DNA of 64,000 bases from Polluticaenibacter yanchengensis (GTDB taxonomy: Bacteria; Bacteroidota; Bacteroidia; Chitinophagales; Chitinophagaceae). Positions 9,952 through 18,063 of the stretch are shown one piece after another. Positions within the stretch are counted from its first letter, which is position 1, and each line of letters begins with the position of its first letter. The notes under the pieces are model-generated. The model made no database searches, was not told where the DNA came from, and saw only the letters and a list, made by a program, of their open reading frames with translations. The position numbers were made by a program, and so were the translations under genes. The DNA is taken from positions 100,466 to 164,465 of the forward strand of contig JAQGEF010000009.1 of NCBI GenBank assembly GCA_027854065.1, written 5' to 3'.

Positions 9952-10329
9952 ATGATGAATATGTCAAAAGATAAACCATCCAGAAGGCAGGAAGAAATTG
10001 TAAATGCTTATTTCAGTTTTCTTAACTCCCACATCGAAAGTGTGATTAGTGGTGCAAGCAACGATTTTCTGCCGCTTAGCGAAATTGCGCATCAACTTCA
10101 TATTTCCCATCAGCATCTTACTGATACGATAAAGCAGGCTAACGGACAACACCCATGCTATTATTACGACTTAAAAATTATTGAAGCAGCAAAAGAAATG
10201 CTGAAAGCTAGTGATAAAACTGTAACGGAAGTAGCATATACGCTTACATATGATCCTTCTAACTTTTCAAAATTTTTCAAAAAAATAGTGGGTGTATCAC
10301 CCGGAACCTGGCAAAGAGAAAATACATAA
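9952..10329 (+). CDS. Small AraC-family transcriptional regulator
   Basis: About 125 residues, consisting almost only of the AraC/XylS double helix-turn-helix: LSEIAHQLHISHQHLTDTIK in the first and VTEVAYTLTYDPSNFSKFFK with VGVSPGTW in the second. There is no ligand-binding cupin domain, so it may be constitutive, need a partner, or have lost its sensor. I start at the ATG at 9952, preceded by an in-frame TTG at 9949; ATGs at 9955 and 9961 are equally possible. It is followed 37 nt later by an SDR gene on the same strand and probably controls this small operon. That is inferred from position. Confidence 0.85.
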   Translation: MMNMSKDKPSRRQEEIVNAYFSFLNSHIESVISGASNDFLPLSEIAHQLHISHQHLTDTIKQANGQHPCYYYDLKIIEAAKEMLKASDKTVTEVAYTLTYDPSNFSKFFKKIVGVSPGTWQRENT

Positions 10330-10366
10330 TCCATTTTAAAATTTCATAACCATAAATACTTAAAAA

Positions 10367-11122
10367 ATGTCAAGAAACGATTTTAAAGACAAAGTAGTTT
10401 TAATAGCTGGCGGTGGTAAAAACCTTGGTGGTCTATTATGCAGGGACATCGCGGCAAAAGGTGCTAAATTAGCGATCCACTACAATAGTGAAAGTTCTAA
10501 AGCGGAAGCTGAAGAAACATTAAAAGCAGTACAGAATGCGGGTGCTGAAGGTTTTTTATTCCAGGGAGATCTTACAGATGTAAAAAACATTACAAAATTG
10601 TTTGATGAGACCATTGCCAGATTCGGTGGTATCGATATTGCAATTAATACAGTTGGTAAAGTATTGAAGAAACCTTTCGGTGATACTTCTGAAGCTGAAT
10701 ATGACAGCATGAGCGACATTAACTCTAAAGTAGCGTACTTCTTCCTCCAGGAAGCTGGTAAAAAGCTAAATGACAATGGTAAAATCTGTACGATTGTTAC
10801 TTCATTACTGGCTGCCTACACTGGCTTGTACTCTACTTACGCAGGTATGAAAGCCCCGGTAGAACACTTCACCCGTGCAGCTTCTAAAGAGTTTGGAGCC
10901 AGAGGCATTTCTGTTACTGCTGTGGCACCTGGTCCGATGGATACGCCATTCTTCTATGGACAGGAAAGTACAGACGCAGTGGCATATCATAAATCCGCTT
11001 CGGCATTAGGTGGTCTTACAGACATAAAAGATATTGCACCGCTTGTAGAGTTCTTAGTAACTGACGGCTGGTGGATAACCGGTCAGACTATATTTGCCAA
11101 CGGCGGTTATACTACCCGATAA
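10367..11122 (+). CDS. Short-chain dehydrogenase/reductase (SDR)
   Basis: A 251-residue classical SDR. The nucleotide-binding loop reads AGGGKNLGG near residue 14-22, the NAG-type segment reads NTVGK near 94-98, and the catalytic set is Ser146, Tyr158 and Lys162 (YAGMK). The C-terminal GQTIFANGGYTT is typical of the fold. It would oxidise or reduce an alcohol/ketone with NAD(P); the substrate cannot be told. It resembles the 3-oxoacyl-ACP reductase branch, but the context (AraC regulator, DoxX-like protein, NTF2-like protein) points to a detoxification or stress oxidoreductase rather than fatty-acid synthesis. Confidence 0.92.
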   Translation: MSRNDFKDKVVLIAGGGKNLGGLLCRDIAAKGAKLAIHYNSESSKAEAEETLKAVQNAGAEGFLFQGDLTDVKNITKLFDETIARFGGIDIAINTVGKVLKKPFGDTSEAEYDSMSDINSKVAYFFLQEAGKKLNDNGKICTIVTSLLAAYTGLYSTYAGMKAPVEHFTRAASKEFGARGISVTAVAPGPMDTPFFYGQESTDAVAYHKSASALGGLTDIKDIAPLVEFLVTDGWWITGQTIFANGGYTTR

Positions 11123-11142
11123 TTTGCAGTTAATAAGATTAT

Positions 11143-11181
11143 GACTGCTGAGTGGAAATGATTAACTTCCACTCAGCAGTC
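11143..11181 (+). terminator. Perfect 15-bp hairpin between SDR and DoxX-like genes
   Basis: The arms gactgctgagtggaa (11143-11157) and ttccactcagcagtc (11167-11181) are exact reverse complements around a 9-nt loop. No T-run follows (taattac). It lies 20 nt after the SDR stop and 29 nt before the next start. It could be an attenuating terminator, an mRNA-processing or stabilising hairpin, or an operator. Confidence 0.55.
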
Positions 11182-11210
11182 TAATTACAACAACTAAAAC
11201 CATCGCGCTT

Positions 11211-11570
11211 ATGACTCTTAAAATTATTAATACTATCCTGATACTCATTGCCATATTTATGGGTTTAAAGCAGGGATATGCCATGGCCAGCGGTAAGCCT
11301 GAAATGCTTGACCTTTTCAGTAAATGGGGCTTTAGTAAAAATGCTGTAGCTATCAATGGTATTATTACGATGATTGCAGCCGTTATGATTGCCTTTCCAA
11401 AAACATTTATCTGGGGTAATTTCCTGATGGCGGCAGGTATACTTATGCTGATCTGTTTTCATATGCGTGATAAAAACCTAAACGGGGTAATGCTGGAACT
11501 GCCGTTTTTAGCGCTTAATTTAATCATTATTTATTTACAGTACCCTTTGCCTTTAAAGGCGACTCATTAA
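11211..11570 (+). CDS. DoxX-like small integral membrane protein
   Basis: The protein has 119 residues and four hydrophobic helices (about 4-22, 46-65, 67-88, 95-112), the size and layout of DoxX-like / DUF4870-type proteins. There is an LF-K-GFSKNAVAINGIITM segment between helices 1 and 2. DoxX relatives are membrane parts of thiol or quinone-linked redox complexes; no catalytic motif is visible here. It sits between the SDR and the NTF2-like gene, 10 nt from the latter, in the same direction. Confidence 0.72.
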   Translation: MTLKIINTILILIAIFMGLKQGYAMASGKPEMLDLFSKWGFSKNAVAINGIITMIAAVMIAFPKTFIWGNFLMAAGILMLICFHMRDKNLNGVMLELPFLALNLIIIYLQYPLPLKATH

Positions 11571-11580
11571 ACGCTGTTTT

Positions 11581-12003
11581 ATGAAAGTGAGTATTATTTT
11601 AGTTGTAATAATATCTTTATCAGTTAATGGCATTATGGCACAAAAAACTGCTAAACAATCAAATTCTAAATCTATTAAAATGGACTTTTCTAAAATAACC
11701 AATAAAGAAGTTAAGCAAGCACTTGAGGCATTGGAAGAGAATAATAAGGAGGCATGGTTTGCATTATTTACCGATGATGCAAAATTTACGGACGATGGCA
11801 GGGCTATGGATTTCAAATCTTTTTTTAATAACGCTTTTAGCAAAAAAGAGAAATTCCTTGCTATTGAAAAAGTTGAAAATGACAGTAAAGATATCACGGG
11901 TAATTTTTATGCCGGCCAATGGGGTACATTTAAAGTCTTTTTCAGGTTCCGCCAGAACGCAGATGGAAAATTCCACCAGTTGGATATCGGGCAAGCGAAA
12001 TAA
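11581..12003 (+). CDS. Secreted NTF2-like (SnoaL-type) protein
   Basis: The 140-residue product begins with a signal peptide (KVSIILVVIISLSVNGIMAQ). The mature part has the NTF2/SnoaL pattern: a helix with EVKQALEALEENNKEAWFAL, then FTDDAKFTDDG, a pocket helix FKSFFNNAF, and final strands GQWGTFKVFFRF and FHQLDIGQAK. Such cone-shaped folds bind small hydrophobic ligands or act as cyclases or isomerases; nothing shows which. It starts 10 nt after the DoxX-like gene and closes the AraC-SDR-DoxX cluster before a strong terminator. Confidence 0.75.
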   Translation: MKVSIILVVIISLSVNGIMAQKTAKQSNSKSIKMDFSKITNKEVKQALEALEENNKEAWFALFTDDAKFTDDGRAMDFKSFFNNAFSKKEKFLAIEKVENDSKDITGNFYAGQWGTFKVFFRFRQNADGKFHQLDIGQAK

Positions 12004-12068
12004 TAGTGAGTGATTCAAATTAATGACCTCTCTGTTTGAAAATAAGTAACCGGAATTTAATGGCCGGT

Positions 12069-12117
12069 AAAAGCACAACCAACGTTTCCTGTACAAAGAA
12101 CGGCTGTTGTGCTTTTT
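12069..12117 (+). terminator. Rho-independent terminator of the SDR cluster
   Basis: The arms aaaagcacaac (12069-12079) and gttgtgctttt (12106-12116) form a perfect 11-bp stem, with an inner cgtt/aacg pairing and a T-run at the end. It lies 66 nt after the NTF2-like stop. Confidence 0.85.
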
Positions 12118-12250
12118 GAATTGGATATAAAACAGCTCCGGAATATCCGTTTATCAACAGTAACCGCCCTAAAAATACAATTCTTCCTGTTTCCTGCCTG
12201 CATCCCTCTAACCTGCATCCGTATAATGTAATAATTAAATATAATTCAGC

Positions 12251-12284
12251 TTTGCTTAAGTATTTACGAAAACGCTTACCTTAG
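12251..12284 (+). promoter_or_regulatory. Bacteroidota-type promoter of fbaA
   Basis: TTTG at 12251-12254 and TACCTTAG at 12277-12284 (one mismatch to TAnnTTTG) are separated by 22 nt, close to the usual 19-21. The start codon is 50 nt further on, a normal leader length. Confidence 0.5.
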
Positions 12285-12334
12285 CACTTAAGAAACTTGA
12301 TTACTGAATTTATAAAAACTATAAGACTTTTAAA

Positions 12335-13402
12335 ATGGGCAAATTTTCAAGTGGCGTATTACATGGCGCCGAGCTAGAAGCATTATATAACGATGCTAAA
12401 GCGAATGGTTATGCATTACCTGCAGTAAATACTATTGGCACTAACAGCATTAATGCAACTTTAGAAACTGCTGCTAAACTAAACTCTCCCGTTATTGTTC
12501 AATTTTCTAATGGCGGTGCACAATTTATAGCCGGTAAAGGAATGCCTAACGATCAGTTACAAGGTAATATCCGTGGTGCTATTTCCGGTGCGTTACATAT
12601 ACATAATGTTGCTAAATATTATGGCGTTCCTGTGGTTTTACATACTGACCATGCTGCTAAGAAATGGGTACCATGGGTAAATGGCATGATCGATTTCGGT
12701 GAGCAATTTTTTAAAGAAAAGGGACAGCCTTTATTCAGTTCTCATATGCTGGACCTGAGCGAAGAACCGATAAAAGAAAACATAGAAACATCTGTTGAAG
12801 TGTTCAAACGTATGAAACCACTTGGTATGGGTATCGAAATTGAATTGGGTGTTACCGGTGGTGAAGAAGATGGTGTTGATAACAGCGATGTAGAGAATCA
12901 TAAACTATATACCCAACCGGAAGAAGTGGCTTATGCTTATGAAGAATTGAAGAAAGTAGGTGACCTGTTTACAATTGCCGCTGCTTTTGGAAATGTTCAC
13001 GGTGTTTATAAACCGGGTAACGTTGAATTACGTCCTGAAATTCTGCATAATTCCCAGGTTTATATACAGGAAAAATACGGACTGCCGGAAAAACCTGTTT
13101 ATTTTGTATTCCACGGCGGAAGTGGTTCCCCTCAACACCAGATCCGTGAAGCTATCGGATATGGCGCTATCAAAATGAATATTGATACGGATTTACAATG
13201 GGCTTTCTGGGATGGCATCAAAGGTTTTTACAATACTAACCACGATTATTTACAGGGGCAATTAGGGAACCCTAAAGGACCTGATGCGCCTAACAAGAAA
13301 TATTATGATCCGCGCGTTTGGTTACGTGAGGCTGAAGTAAGTTTTAGCAAACGCCTGGAAATTGCTTTTGAAGACTTAAATTGTATTAACAGGAATGCTT
13401 AA
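12335..13402 (+). CDS. fbaA: Fructose-bisphosphate aldolase, class II
   Basis: The 355-residue protein cleaves fructose 1,6-bisphosphate to dihydroxyacetone phosphate and glyceraldehyde 3-phosphate in glycolysis, and runs the reverse reaction in gluconeogenesis. The zinc and catalytic segment VVLHTDHAAKK (Asp105, His106) matches the class IIA FbaA type. Further ligands lie in FGNVHGVYKPGN and VFHGGSGSP, and the phosphate-binding KMNIDTDLQWAFW segment is intact. The length fits E. coli FbaA. It is monocistronic, between its own promoter and a strong terminator. Confidence 0.97.
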   Translation: MGKFSSGVLHGAELEALYNDAKANGYALPAVNTIGTNSINATLETAAKLNSPVIVQFSNGGAQFIAGKGMPNDQLQGNIRGAISGALHIHNVAKYYGVPVVLHTDHAAKKWVPWVNGMIDFGEQFFKEKGQPLFSSHMLDLSEEPIKENIETSVEVFKRMKPLGMGIEIELGVTGGEEDGVDNSDVENHKLYTQPEEVAYAYEELKKVGDLFTIAAAFGNVHGVYKPGNVELRPEILHNSQVYIQEKYGLPEKPVYFVFHGGSGSPQHQIREAIGYGAIKMNIDTDLQWAFWDGIKGFYNTNHDYLQGQLGNPKGPDAPNKKYYDPRVWLREAEVSFSKRLEIAFEDLNCINRNA

Positions 13403-13425
13403 TTGAAGCAGTTAATCATTTTTAG

Positions 13426-13460
13426 AAGAGCAGATTCGATGTATTGAATCTGCTCTTTTT
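13426..13460 (+). terminator. Terminator of fbaA
   Basis: A 12-bp perfect stem, aagagcagattc (13426-13437) with gaatctgctctt (13446-13457), an 8-nt loop and TTTTT. It lies 23 nt after the fbaA stop. Confidence 0.93.
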
Positions 13461-13626
13461 GATTTATGGAGTAGGTGTATATCTTATCACCTGAGATGTG
13501 AGACGAATGGTGCATCATAACGGGCGGGATTGAATACATGAATTAAACTCAATACTTATTGATGATTAAATCACTCTATCCTGTACAACTAGGTACATGA
13601 CAAAAAAAGCATAATTGTTTTATGCG

Positions 13627-13731
13627 GCAGGGATAGTAGTAAAGTACCCCACAGGCGGCATAAGTGGTAAGAAATGGCGAAGCCTGCAATGCCGGATTGC
13701 CGCCGAGGAGTACTTACGGATAGCCCGGCAC
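13627..13731 (+). repeat. Dispersed repeat family 2, copy a
   Basis: It begins agggatagtagtaaagtacc and ends gaggagtacttacggatagcccggc, enclosing ggcgg and gccgcc arms. The same ends occur at 30745-30844 and, inverted, at 43050-43165. Internal tgccgg / ccggca can pair. It lies between the fbaA and prfA terminators in otherwise empty DNA. Confidence 0.8.
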
Positions 13732-13777
13732 CAGGCGAAAATGGTACAGATGAGTATTTACGCAAGATACAGGCATT

Positions 13778-13807
13778 AAAAAGGGCAGCCTGGCGGCCGC
13801 CCTTTTT
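13778..13807 (-). terminator. Terminator of prfA
   Basis: Read on the minus strand, the arms aaaaagggc and gccctttt with a GC-rich inner part (gcc...ggc) end in a T-run (plus-strand positions 13778-13786 and 13799-13807). It lies 18 nt past the prfA stop. Confidence 0.85.
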
Positions 13808-13824
13808 AAAAAATATCTGATCAA

Positions 13825-14889
13825 TTAGCTCATATTTGCCATTTTCTCGGCATTTTCCACTAATTGTAATTGTTCAATAAAATCATCTATTTCACCGCCT
13901 ACGACAGCATCTAAATTATAAGATGTCAGGTTGATACGATGATCGGTAACGCGGCCCTGGGGCCAGTTGTATGTACGGATTTTAGCACTTCTGTCACCGG
14001 TACTTACAAGGGTTTTACGCTGACGGGAAATTTCTTCTTCATGCTTACGTACTTGTTCTTCGTACAGTTTGGTGCGCATCATATCGAATGCTTTCTCACG
14101 GTTGGCCAACTGTGAACGCTCGGTTTGGCACATTACAACGGTTCCTGTTGGGATATGCGTAAGAATCACTTTGGTTTCTACTTTATTTACGTTCTGTCCA
14201 CCAGCACCACCGCTTCGGGCAGTATCCATTTTTACATCGGCAGGGTTCAGCTCAAAATCAACTTCCTCCGCTTCCGGCATTACTGCTACAGTAGCGGCAC
14301 TGGTATGTACGCGGCCCTGGGTTTCGGTATTCGGCACGCGCTGTACGCGGTGTACACCACTTTCAAACTTAAGTGTTCCGTAAACGTCTTCGCCCTGGAT
14401 CTCTACCACTACCTCTTTATAACCGCCAACGGTACCTTCGCTTTCGCTTACTACCTGGGCTTTCCATCCCTTCTTATTGGCATAACGGAGATACATTTCC
14501 AATAAATCGCCGGCAAATAAGCTGGCCTCATCCCCTCCGGTGCCTGCACGGATTTCCAGAATGGCATTTTTATCATCCTGGGGATCTTTAGGAATCAGTA
14601 ATTTTTTAAGGATGGCTTCCAGTTCCGCTTCTTTTTCTTCTAATGCCGGCAATTCTTCCTTGGCAAGCTCCCGCATGTCCGTATCCGGACCATTCAGTAA
14701 TTCTTTGCTGAATTCTATTTCGCCCAAAACTTTTACGTATTGTTCGTACGGCTGCACAATTCTTTCAAGCTGCTTGTATTCTTTACTGAGCTTGCTGAAT
14801 TCTTTTACATTGCTAACTATTTCGGGATTTGTCAGGGCTATTCCAACCTGCTCAAACCGACCTTTAATAGCTTCTAATTTATCTAACAT
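13825..14889 (-). CDS. prfA: Peptide chain release factor 1
   Basis: RF1 recognises UAA and UAG at the ribosome and triggers peptidyl-tRNA hydrolysis. The GGQ motif ([11 protein letters not shown]) is at residues 230-232, with [20 protein letters not shown] and [19 protein letters not shown] matching RF1 rather than RF2. I start at the ATG at 14887-14889 ([16 protein letters not shown]), giving 354 residues, the normal size. An in-frame ATG 69 nt upstream would add an unrelated tail ([14 protein letters not shown]), and a CAAAGTTA promoter element (minus-strand TAACTTTG) lies inside that extension, which argues against it. Confidence 0.95.
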   Translation of the reverse strand: MLDKLEAIKGRFEQVGIALTNPEIVSNVKEFSKLSKEYKQLERIVQPYEQYVKVLGEIEFSKELLNGPDTDMRELAKEELPALEEKEAELEAILKKLLIPKDPQDDKNAILEIRAGTGGDEASLFAGDLLEMYLRYANKKGWKAQVVSESEGTVGGYKEVVVEIQGEDVYGTLKFESGVHRVQRVPNTETQGRVHTSAATVAVMPEAEEVDFELNPADVKMDTARSGGAGGQNVNKVETKVILTHIPTGTVVMCQTERSQLANREKAFDMMRTKLYEEQVRKHEEEISRQRKTLVSTGDRSAKIRTYNWPQGRVTDHRINLTSYNLDAVVGGEIDDFIEQLQLVENAEKMANMS

Positions 14890-14928
14890 AAAATTGTTTC
14901 TAATATAAGCCTGATGGCTTGAAGTGTG

Positions 14929-14936
14929 CAAAGTTA
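14929..14936 (-). promoter_or_regulatory. Minus-seven promoter element of prfA
   Basis: The minus strand reads TAACTTTG, an exact TAnnTTTG element, 40 nt before the chosen prfA start. No clear TTTG partner was found at the expected distance. Confidence 0.45.
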
Positions 14937-15016
14937 ATGTTTGCGAAGTTGTTTGCATAAAAAAAGTATAGAAACGACATTTGATGTAGATTTGACGCCA
15001 GATAAATTAAACCAAA

Positions 15017-16300
15017 ATGGTAGACAGAAAAACAGCGCCATCTATAAAAAACGCAGTAGATTTTAATATACAGTTGCAGCCATACCAAAAATTCACGCTT
15101 AAAAACGGCATAAATGTGTACGTAATAGATGCCGGTGTGGAAGAGGTGATACAATTGGAATGGATATTTATGGCGGGTAACCGTTACGAAACCAAAAACC
15201 TGGTGGCGGCTGCTACCAATCACTTACTAAAGAATGGTACTCAACAATATTCGGCGTTTGATATTAATGAACATTTTGAGTTTTACGGCAGTTTTTTAAA
15301 CAGGGCGTGTTATAATGAAACGGCATCCCTGAGCCTGCATAGTATGAGTAAGCACCTGGACCATTTATTACCAATGGTAGCTGAGGTATTGACAAATGCA
15401 ACGTTCCCTCAATCTGAGCTGGATATTTTTGTGCAAAACAGCAAACAGCGCTTAAGTGTTAACCTGCAGAAATCTGATTTTGTGGCAAGCAGGGAAATTG
15501 AGAAGATCATTTATGGTGCGGACCATCCTTATGGCAAATACAGCAGTGCCGAAGCTTACGACGCTTTAACCGTTAATGACCTTAAAGCTTATTATGAACA
15601 ATACTATAAAAACGGGGACTGCATGATTTTTATGGCGGGAAAAGTGCCTGCCAATGCGCTGGATCTGCTGGAAAAATACTTCGGCAGCCTTACTCTGACT
15701 AACCCTGTAATTGTGGTGAATGATGAATATACTGAACCTGCTCAAAAACCGTACGAAGAAGATATCGCGGTAGATAAGGACGGGGTTCAGGCATCTATCC
15801 GGCTGGCACAGAACTTCCCTAACAGGCTACACCCTGATTTTAAAGAGGTACAGGTACTGAATACTTTGCTTGGCGGCTATTTTGGCAGCAGGCTGATGAG
15901 TAATATCCGTGAGGAGAAAGGCTATACTTACGGCATACATAGTTATATTCAGGCGCGCAAAACACAGAGCGCATGGATGATCAGTACAGAAGCGGGCAGG
16001 GATGTTGCGGCTGCCACTATACAGGAAGTGTATAATGAAATGGCGATCTTAAGAAATGAGCTGGTGGATGATGAGGAATTAATGCTGGTTAAAAACTATA
16101 TACTGGGTTCTTTACTGGGTGACCTGGAAGGGCCGTTCCAGATTATTAACCGGTGGAAAAGCTATATTCTGAATGGTGTGGGCAATGATTATTTTTATGA
16201 ATCCATAAAAACAATTAAGGAGATAACCCCGCAACGATTACAGGAACTGGCATTTAAATATTTATGGCCGGAGAAGTTTTATAAACTGGTGGTAGTGTAA
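15017..16300 (+). CDS. M16 (pitrilysin-type) peptidase homologue lacking HxxEH
   Basis: A 427-residue protein with the two tandem M16 half-domains; the C-terminal half includes GGYFGSRLMSNIREEKGYTYG, the usual R/Y motif of the family. In active enzymes the first half carries HxxEH in a GxAHFLEHMxFKGT context. Here the aligned segment is LVAAATNHLLKNGT at 62-75, so the first His is Ala65 and the Glu is Asn68; only His69 is kept. It is therefore probably a non-catalytic partner, like the alpha subunits of M16B heterodimers, yet no active partner gene is adjacent. No signal peptide is seen, so it is likely cytoplasmic. Divergent from prfA. Confidence 0.9.
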   Translation: MVDRKTAPSIKNAVDFNIQLQPYQKFTLKNGINVYVIDAGVEEVIQLEWIFMAGNRYETKNLVAAATNHLLKNGTQQYSAFDINEHFEFYGSFLNRACYNETASLSLHSMSKHLDHLLPMVAEVLTNATFPQSELDIFVQNSKQRLSVNLQKSDFVASREIEKIIYGADHPYGKYSSAEAYDALTVNDLKAYYEQYYKNGDCMIFMAGKVPANALDLLEKYFGSLTLTNPVIVVNDEYTEPAQKPYEEDIAVDKDGVQASIRLAQNFPNRLHPDFKEVQVLNTLLGGYFGSRLMSNIREEKGYTYGIHSYIQARKTQSAWMISTEAGRDVAAATIQEVYNEMAILRNELVDDEELMLVKNYILGSLLGDLEGPFQIINRWKSYILNGVGNDYFYESIKTIKEITPQRLQELAFKYLWPEKFYKLVVV

Positions 16301-16305
16301 AGGAT

Positions 16306-16350
16306 AGTAAAAAGTGAGTTGTGAAAAGTATTCACAACTCACTTTTTACT
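16306..16350. terminator. Bidirectional terminator between M16 homologue and OmpR regulator
   Basis: A perfect 20-bp stem, arms 16306-16325 (agtaaaaagtgagttgtgaa) and 16331-16350, with a 5-nt loop. The A-rich left and T-rich right sides let it act on both converging genes. Confidence 0.93.
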
Positions 16351-16376
16351 TCTTACATTTTACGCTCTTTTCTAAC

Positions 16377-17063
16377 TTAAGTCACAAATCGGTACCCAAT
16401 ACCTTTAATGGTTAATATTTCTAATTCCGTATCTTCTTTTATATAGCCCCGAAGTTTGGTAATATAAACATCCAGGTTGCGACTGTTGAAATAACTGTCA
16501 TTACCCCAGATCGCATTCAGCAGATCGCGCCTGTCTATAATTTCATTCCTGTTTTTGAATAAATAACGTAATAATTCCGCTTCCCTGTAGGATAGTTTCC
16601 TGTTTTCACCAAAACCGCTCAATACCTGGCGGGATACATTGAATGTATATTTTCCAAAACTAAAATGCTCTGCATCATTCTGTTCCTGCTTATTGGTTTT
16701 TCCTGTCAGGTTTAGCAAATTGCCTATGCGGGCAATCAGTTCTTCCATGCTAAAGGGCTTTTTCAAATAATCGTTTGCGCCAATGGCAAAACCTTGTAAT
16801 ACATCTGTTGTATTTGACTTGGCGGTTAAAAACAACACCGGCATCTGGGGGTTCTGCTGTTTGATGCCTTCTGCAATTTCGAAGCCGTCTTTATTGGGCA
16901 ACATGATATCCAATACACAAATATCCGGCTGTACTGTTTTGTACAGGCCCAGTACTTTATTGCCATCGGTTTCCATATACACATCAAAACCCTTGCTTTC
17001 TAAGGTCTCTTTTACTATCTTACCCAAAAAAGGCTCATCTTCAACGTATAATATTTTCACCAT
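16377..17063 (-). CDS. OmpR/PhoB-type response regulator
   Basis: 228 residues. The receiver domain spans 1-118 with acidic Glu8-Asp9 (VEDE), phospho-acceptor Asp52 (VLDIMLPNKDG), Thr in LFLTAK and Lys in DYLKKPF. The winged-helix DNA-binding domain is at about 130-227 (YREAELLRYLFKNRNEIIDR, SRNLDVYITKLRGYI, ILTIKGIGYRFVT). It is a transcription factor driven by a histidine kinase that is not encoded nearby. Family resemblance is to the Bacteroidota RprY group, without certainty. Confidence 0.94.
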   Translation of the reverse strand: MVKILYVEDEPFLGKIVKETLESKGFDVYMETDGNKVLGLYKTVQPDICVLDIMLPNKDGFEIAEGIKQQNPQMPVLFLTAKSNTTDVLQGFAIGANDYLKKPFSMEELIARIGNLLNLTGKTNKQEQNDAEHFSFGKYTFNVSRQVLSGFGENRKLSYREAELLRYLFKNRNEIIDRRDLLNAIWGNDSYFNSRNLDVYITKLRGYIKEDTELEILTIKGIGYRFVT

Positions 17064-17111
17064 ATTTTGTTTGTTTTAATTTGCAACTATTTGCAATTAT
17101 TACCAATATTA

Positions 17112-17119
17112 CAAAGTTA
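17112..17119 (-). promoter_or_regulatory. Minus-seven promoter element of the OmpR regulator
   Basis: The minus strand reads TAACTTTG, an exact TAnnTTTG, about 50 nt before the start codon at 17063. The minus-33 TTTG is not evident. Confidence 0.45.
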
Positions 17120-17245
17120 TTGTCAGTTGAAACACTTATCGTTAATTTAGGTTATTAATCACAAATCTGTGTATGGCAGCCTGTAGTTTTAACATTATGT
17201 AATAAAAGTGTAACAAACACTGTTCGTTACATTTAACAGAGGCTA

Positions 17246-17276
17246 TTTGACCAAGGTATTGTTTTTGTTATATTTG
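17246..17276 (+). promoter_or_regulatory. Canonical promoter almost touching the GTG start at 17281
   Basis: TTTG at 17246-17249, a 19-nt spacer and TATATTTG at 17269-17276 match the Bacteroidota consensus exactly. The predicted transcription start is about 4-7 nt after this element, at or next to the GTG at 17281, so the mRNA would be leaderless or nearly so. Confidence 0.7.
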
Positions 17277-17280
17277 TAAT

Positions 17281-18063
17281 GTGGAAAAAACAGGCTCATT
17301 AGAAATCAGAATTACAGGTTCCAAAGGCAACCTGGAGCTTTCTCCTGATAATTATGATATTCGGGATATTATAATTATGCTTGAAAATGTCGAAAACCTG
17401 CTTTATGCCGGGGATAAGAAAGACAGACCAATAATTAGTTACAAGATTGAAGAAGGATCTGTTAAACACATTTTCACTACTTCCATGCAGTTCATTATTG
17501 GTTTTAATGCAATTATCGGACAGGTAGCTCAATCTCAGAATATAGACTTTCTTGATATCAAGACTGCCAAAGCATTTGAGAACATTCAAAATATTGCAAC
17601 AAAAAAAGACTATACTTTCAGCATAAAAACATCTCTTGACAATACCAATGAAGTAAGACTTGATACATCAACCCGCTTTTACAGGACTGAAGCAATTTGG
17701 GCTGATGCAGAATTTTACTTTTATGGTAAAATTACTAATGCCGGTGGAAAAGATAAAGCAAATATTCATTTATCAACAGAAGAATACGGAAGCATTAAAA
17801 TTGAAACGCCGAAGGATTTCTTAGAGGGATATGAAGATAATTTATTGTATAAAACATTTGGTATCCGTGCAACAGGCAAACAGCATTCTGAAACTGGTGA
17901 AATAGACAAATCAACACTTGTATTTATTGAGTTAATTGATTACCAGCCAAAGTACGATGAACCCTATTTGCAAACGCTAAGAGAGAATGCAAAGAAAAAC
18001 TGGCTTCATGCGATTAACCCTGATGATTGGTTAAAAGAAATAAGAGAAGGTTATGATACATAA
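17281..18063 (+). CDS. Uncharacterised protein upstream of and overlapping a PIN-domain gene
   Basis: A 260-residue soluble protein starting at GTG; the only nearby ATG (17279) is out of frame and gives seven codons. I do not recognise a named family. The N-terminal part (LEIRITGSKGNLELSPDNYDIRDIIIMLENVENLLY) looks like a small alpha/beta domain. The middle is rich in strands, and the C-terminus WLHAINPDDWLKEIREGYDT is a tryptophan-rich, acidic amphipathic tail of the sort that often contacts a partner. It overlaps the PIN gene by 11 nt, so the two are translationally coupled. An antitoxin or regulator role for the PIN nuclease is inferred from this arrangement only. At 260 residues it is much larger than classical VapB antitoxins. 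Confidence 0.8.
   Translation: MEKTGSLEIRITGSKGNLELSPDNYDIRDIIIMLENVENLLYAGDKKDRPIISYKIEEGSVKHIFTTSMQFIIGFNAIIGQVAQSQNIDFLDIKTAKAFENIQNIATKKDYTFSIKTSLDNTNEVRLDTSTRFYRTEAIWADAEFYFYGKITNAGGKDKANIHLSTEEYGSIKIETPKDFLEGYEDNLLYKTFGIRATGKQHSETGEIDKSTLVFIELIDYQPKYDEPYLQTLRENAKKNWLHAINPDDWLKEIREGYDT

Noticed and set aside
13627-13731. Possible tRNA or small structured RNA
   Set aside because: GC-rich and foldable, but no cloverleaf, no T-loop sequence, and the same block recurs at other sites as a dispersed repeat.
14890-14958. Upstream extension of prfA to an earlier ATG
   Set aside because: The added 23 residues do not occur in RF1 and the segment holds the TAACTTTG promoter element.
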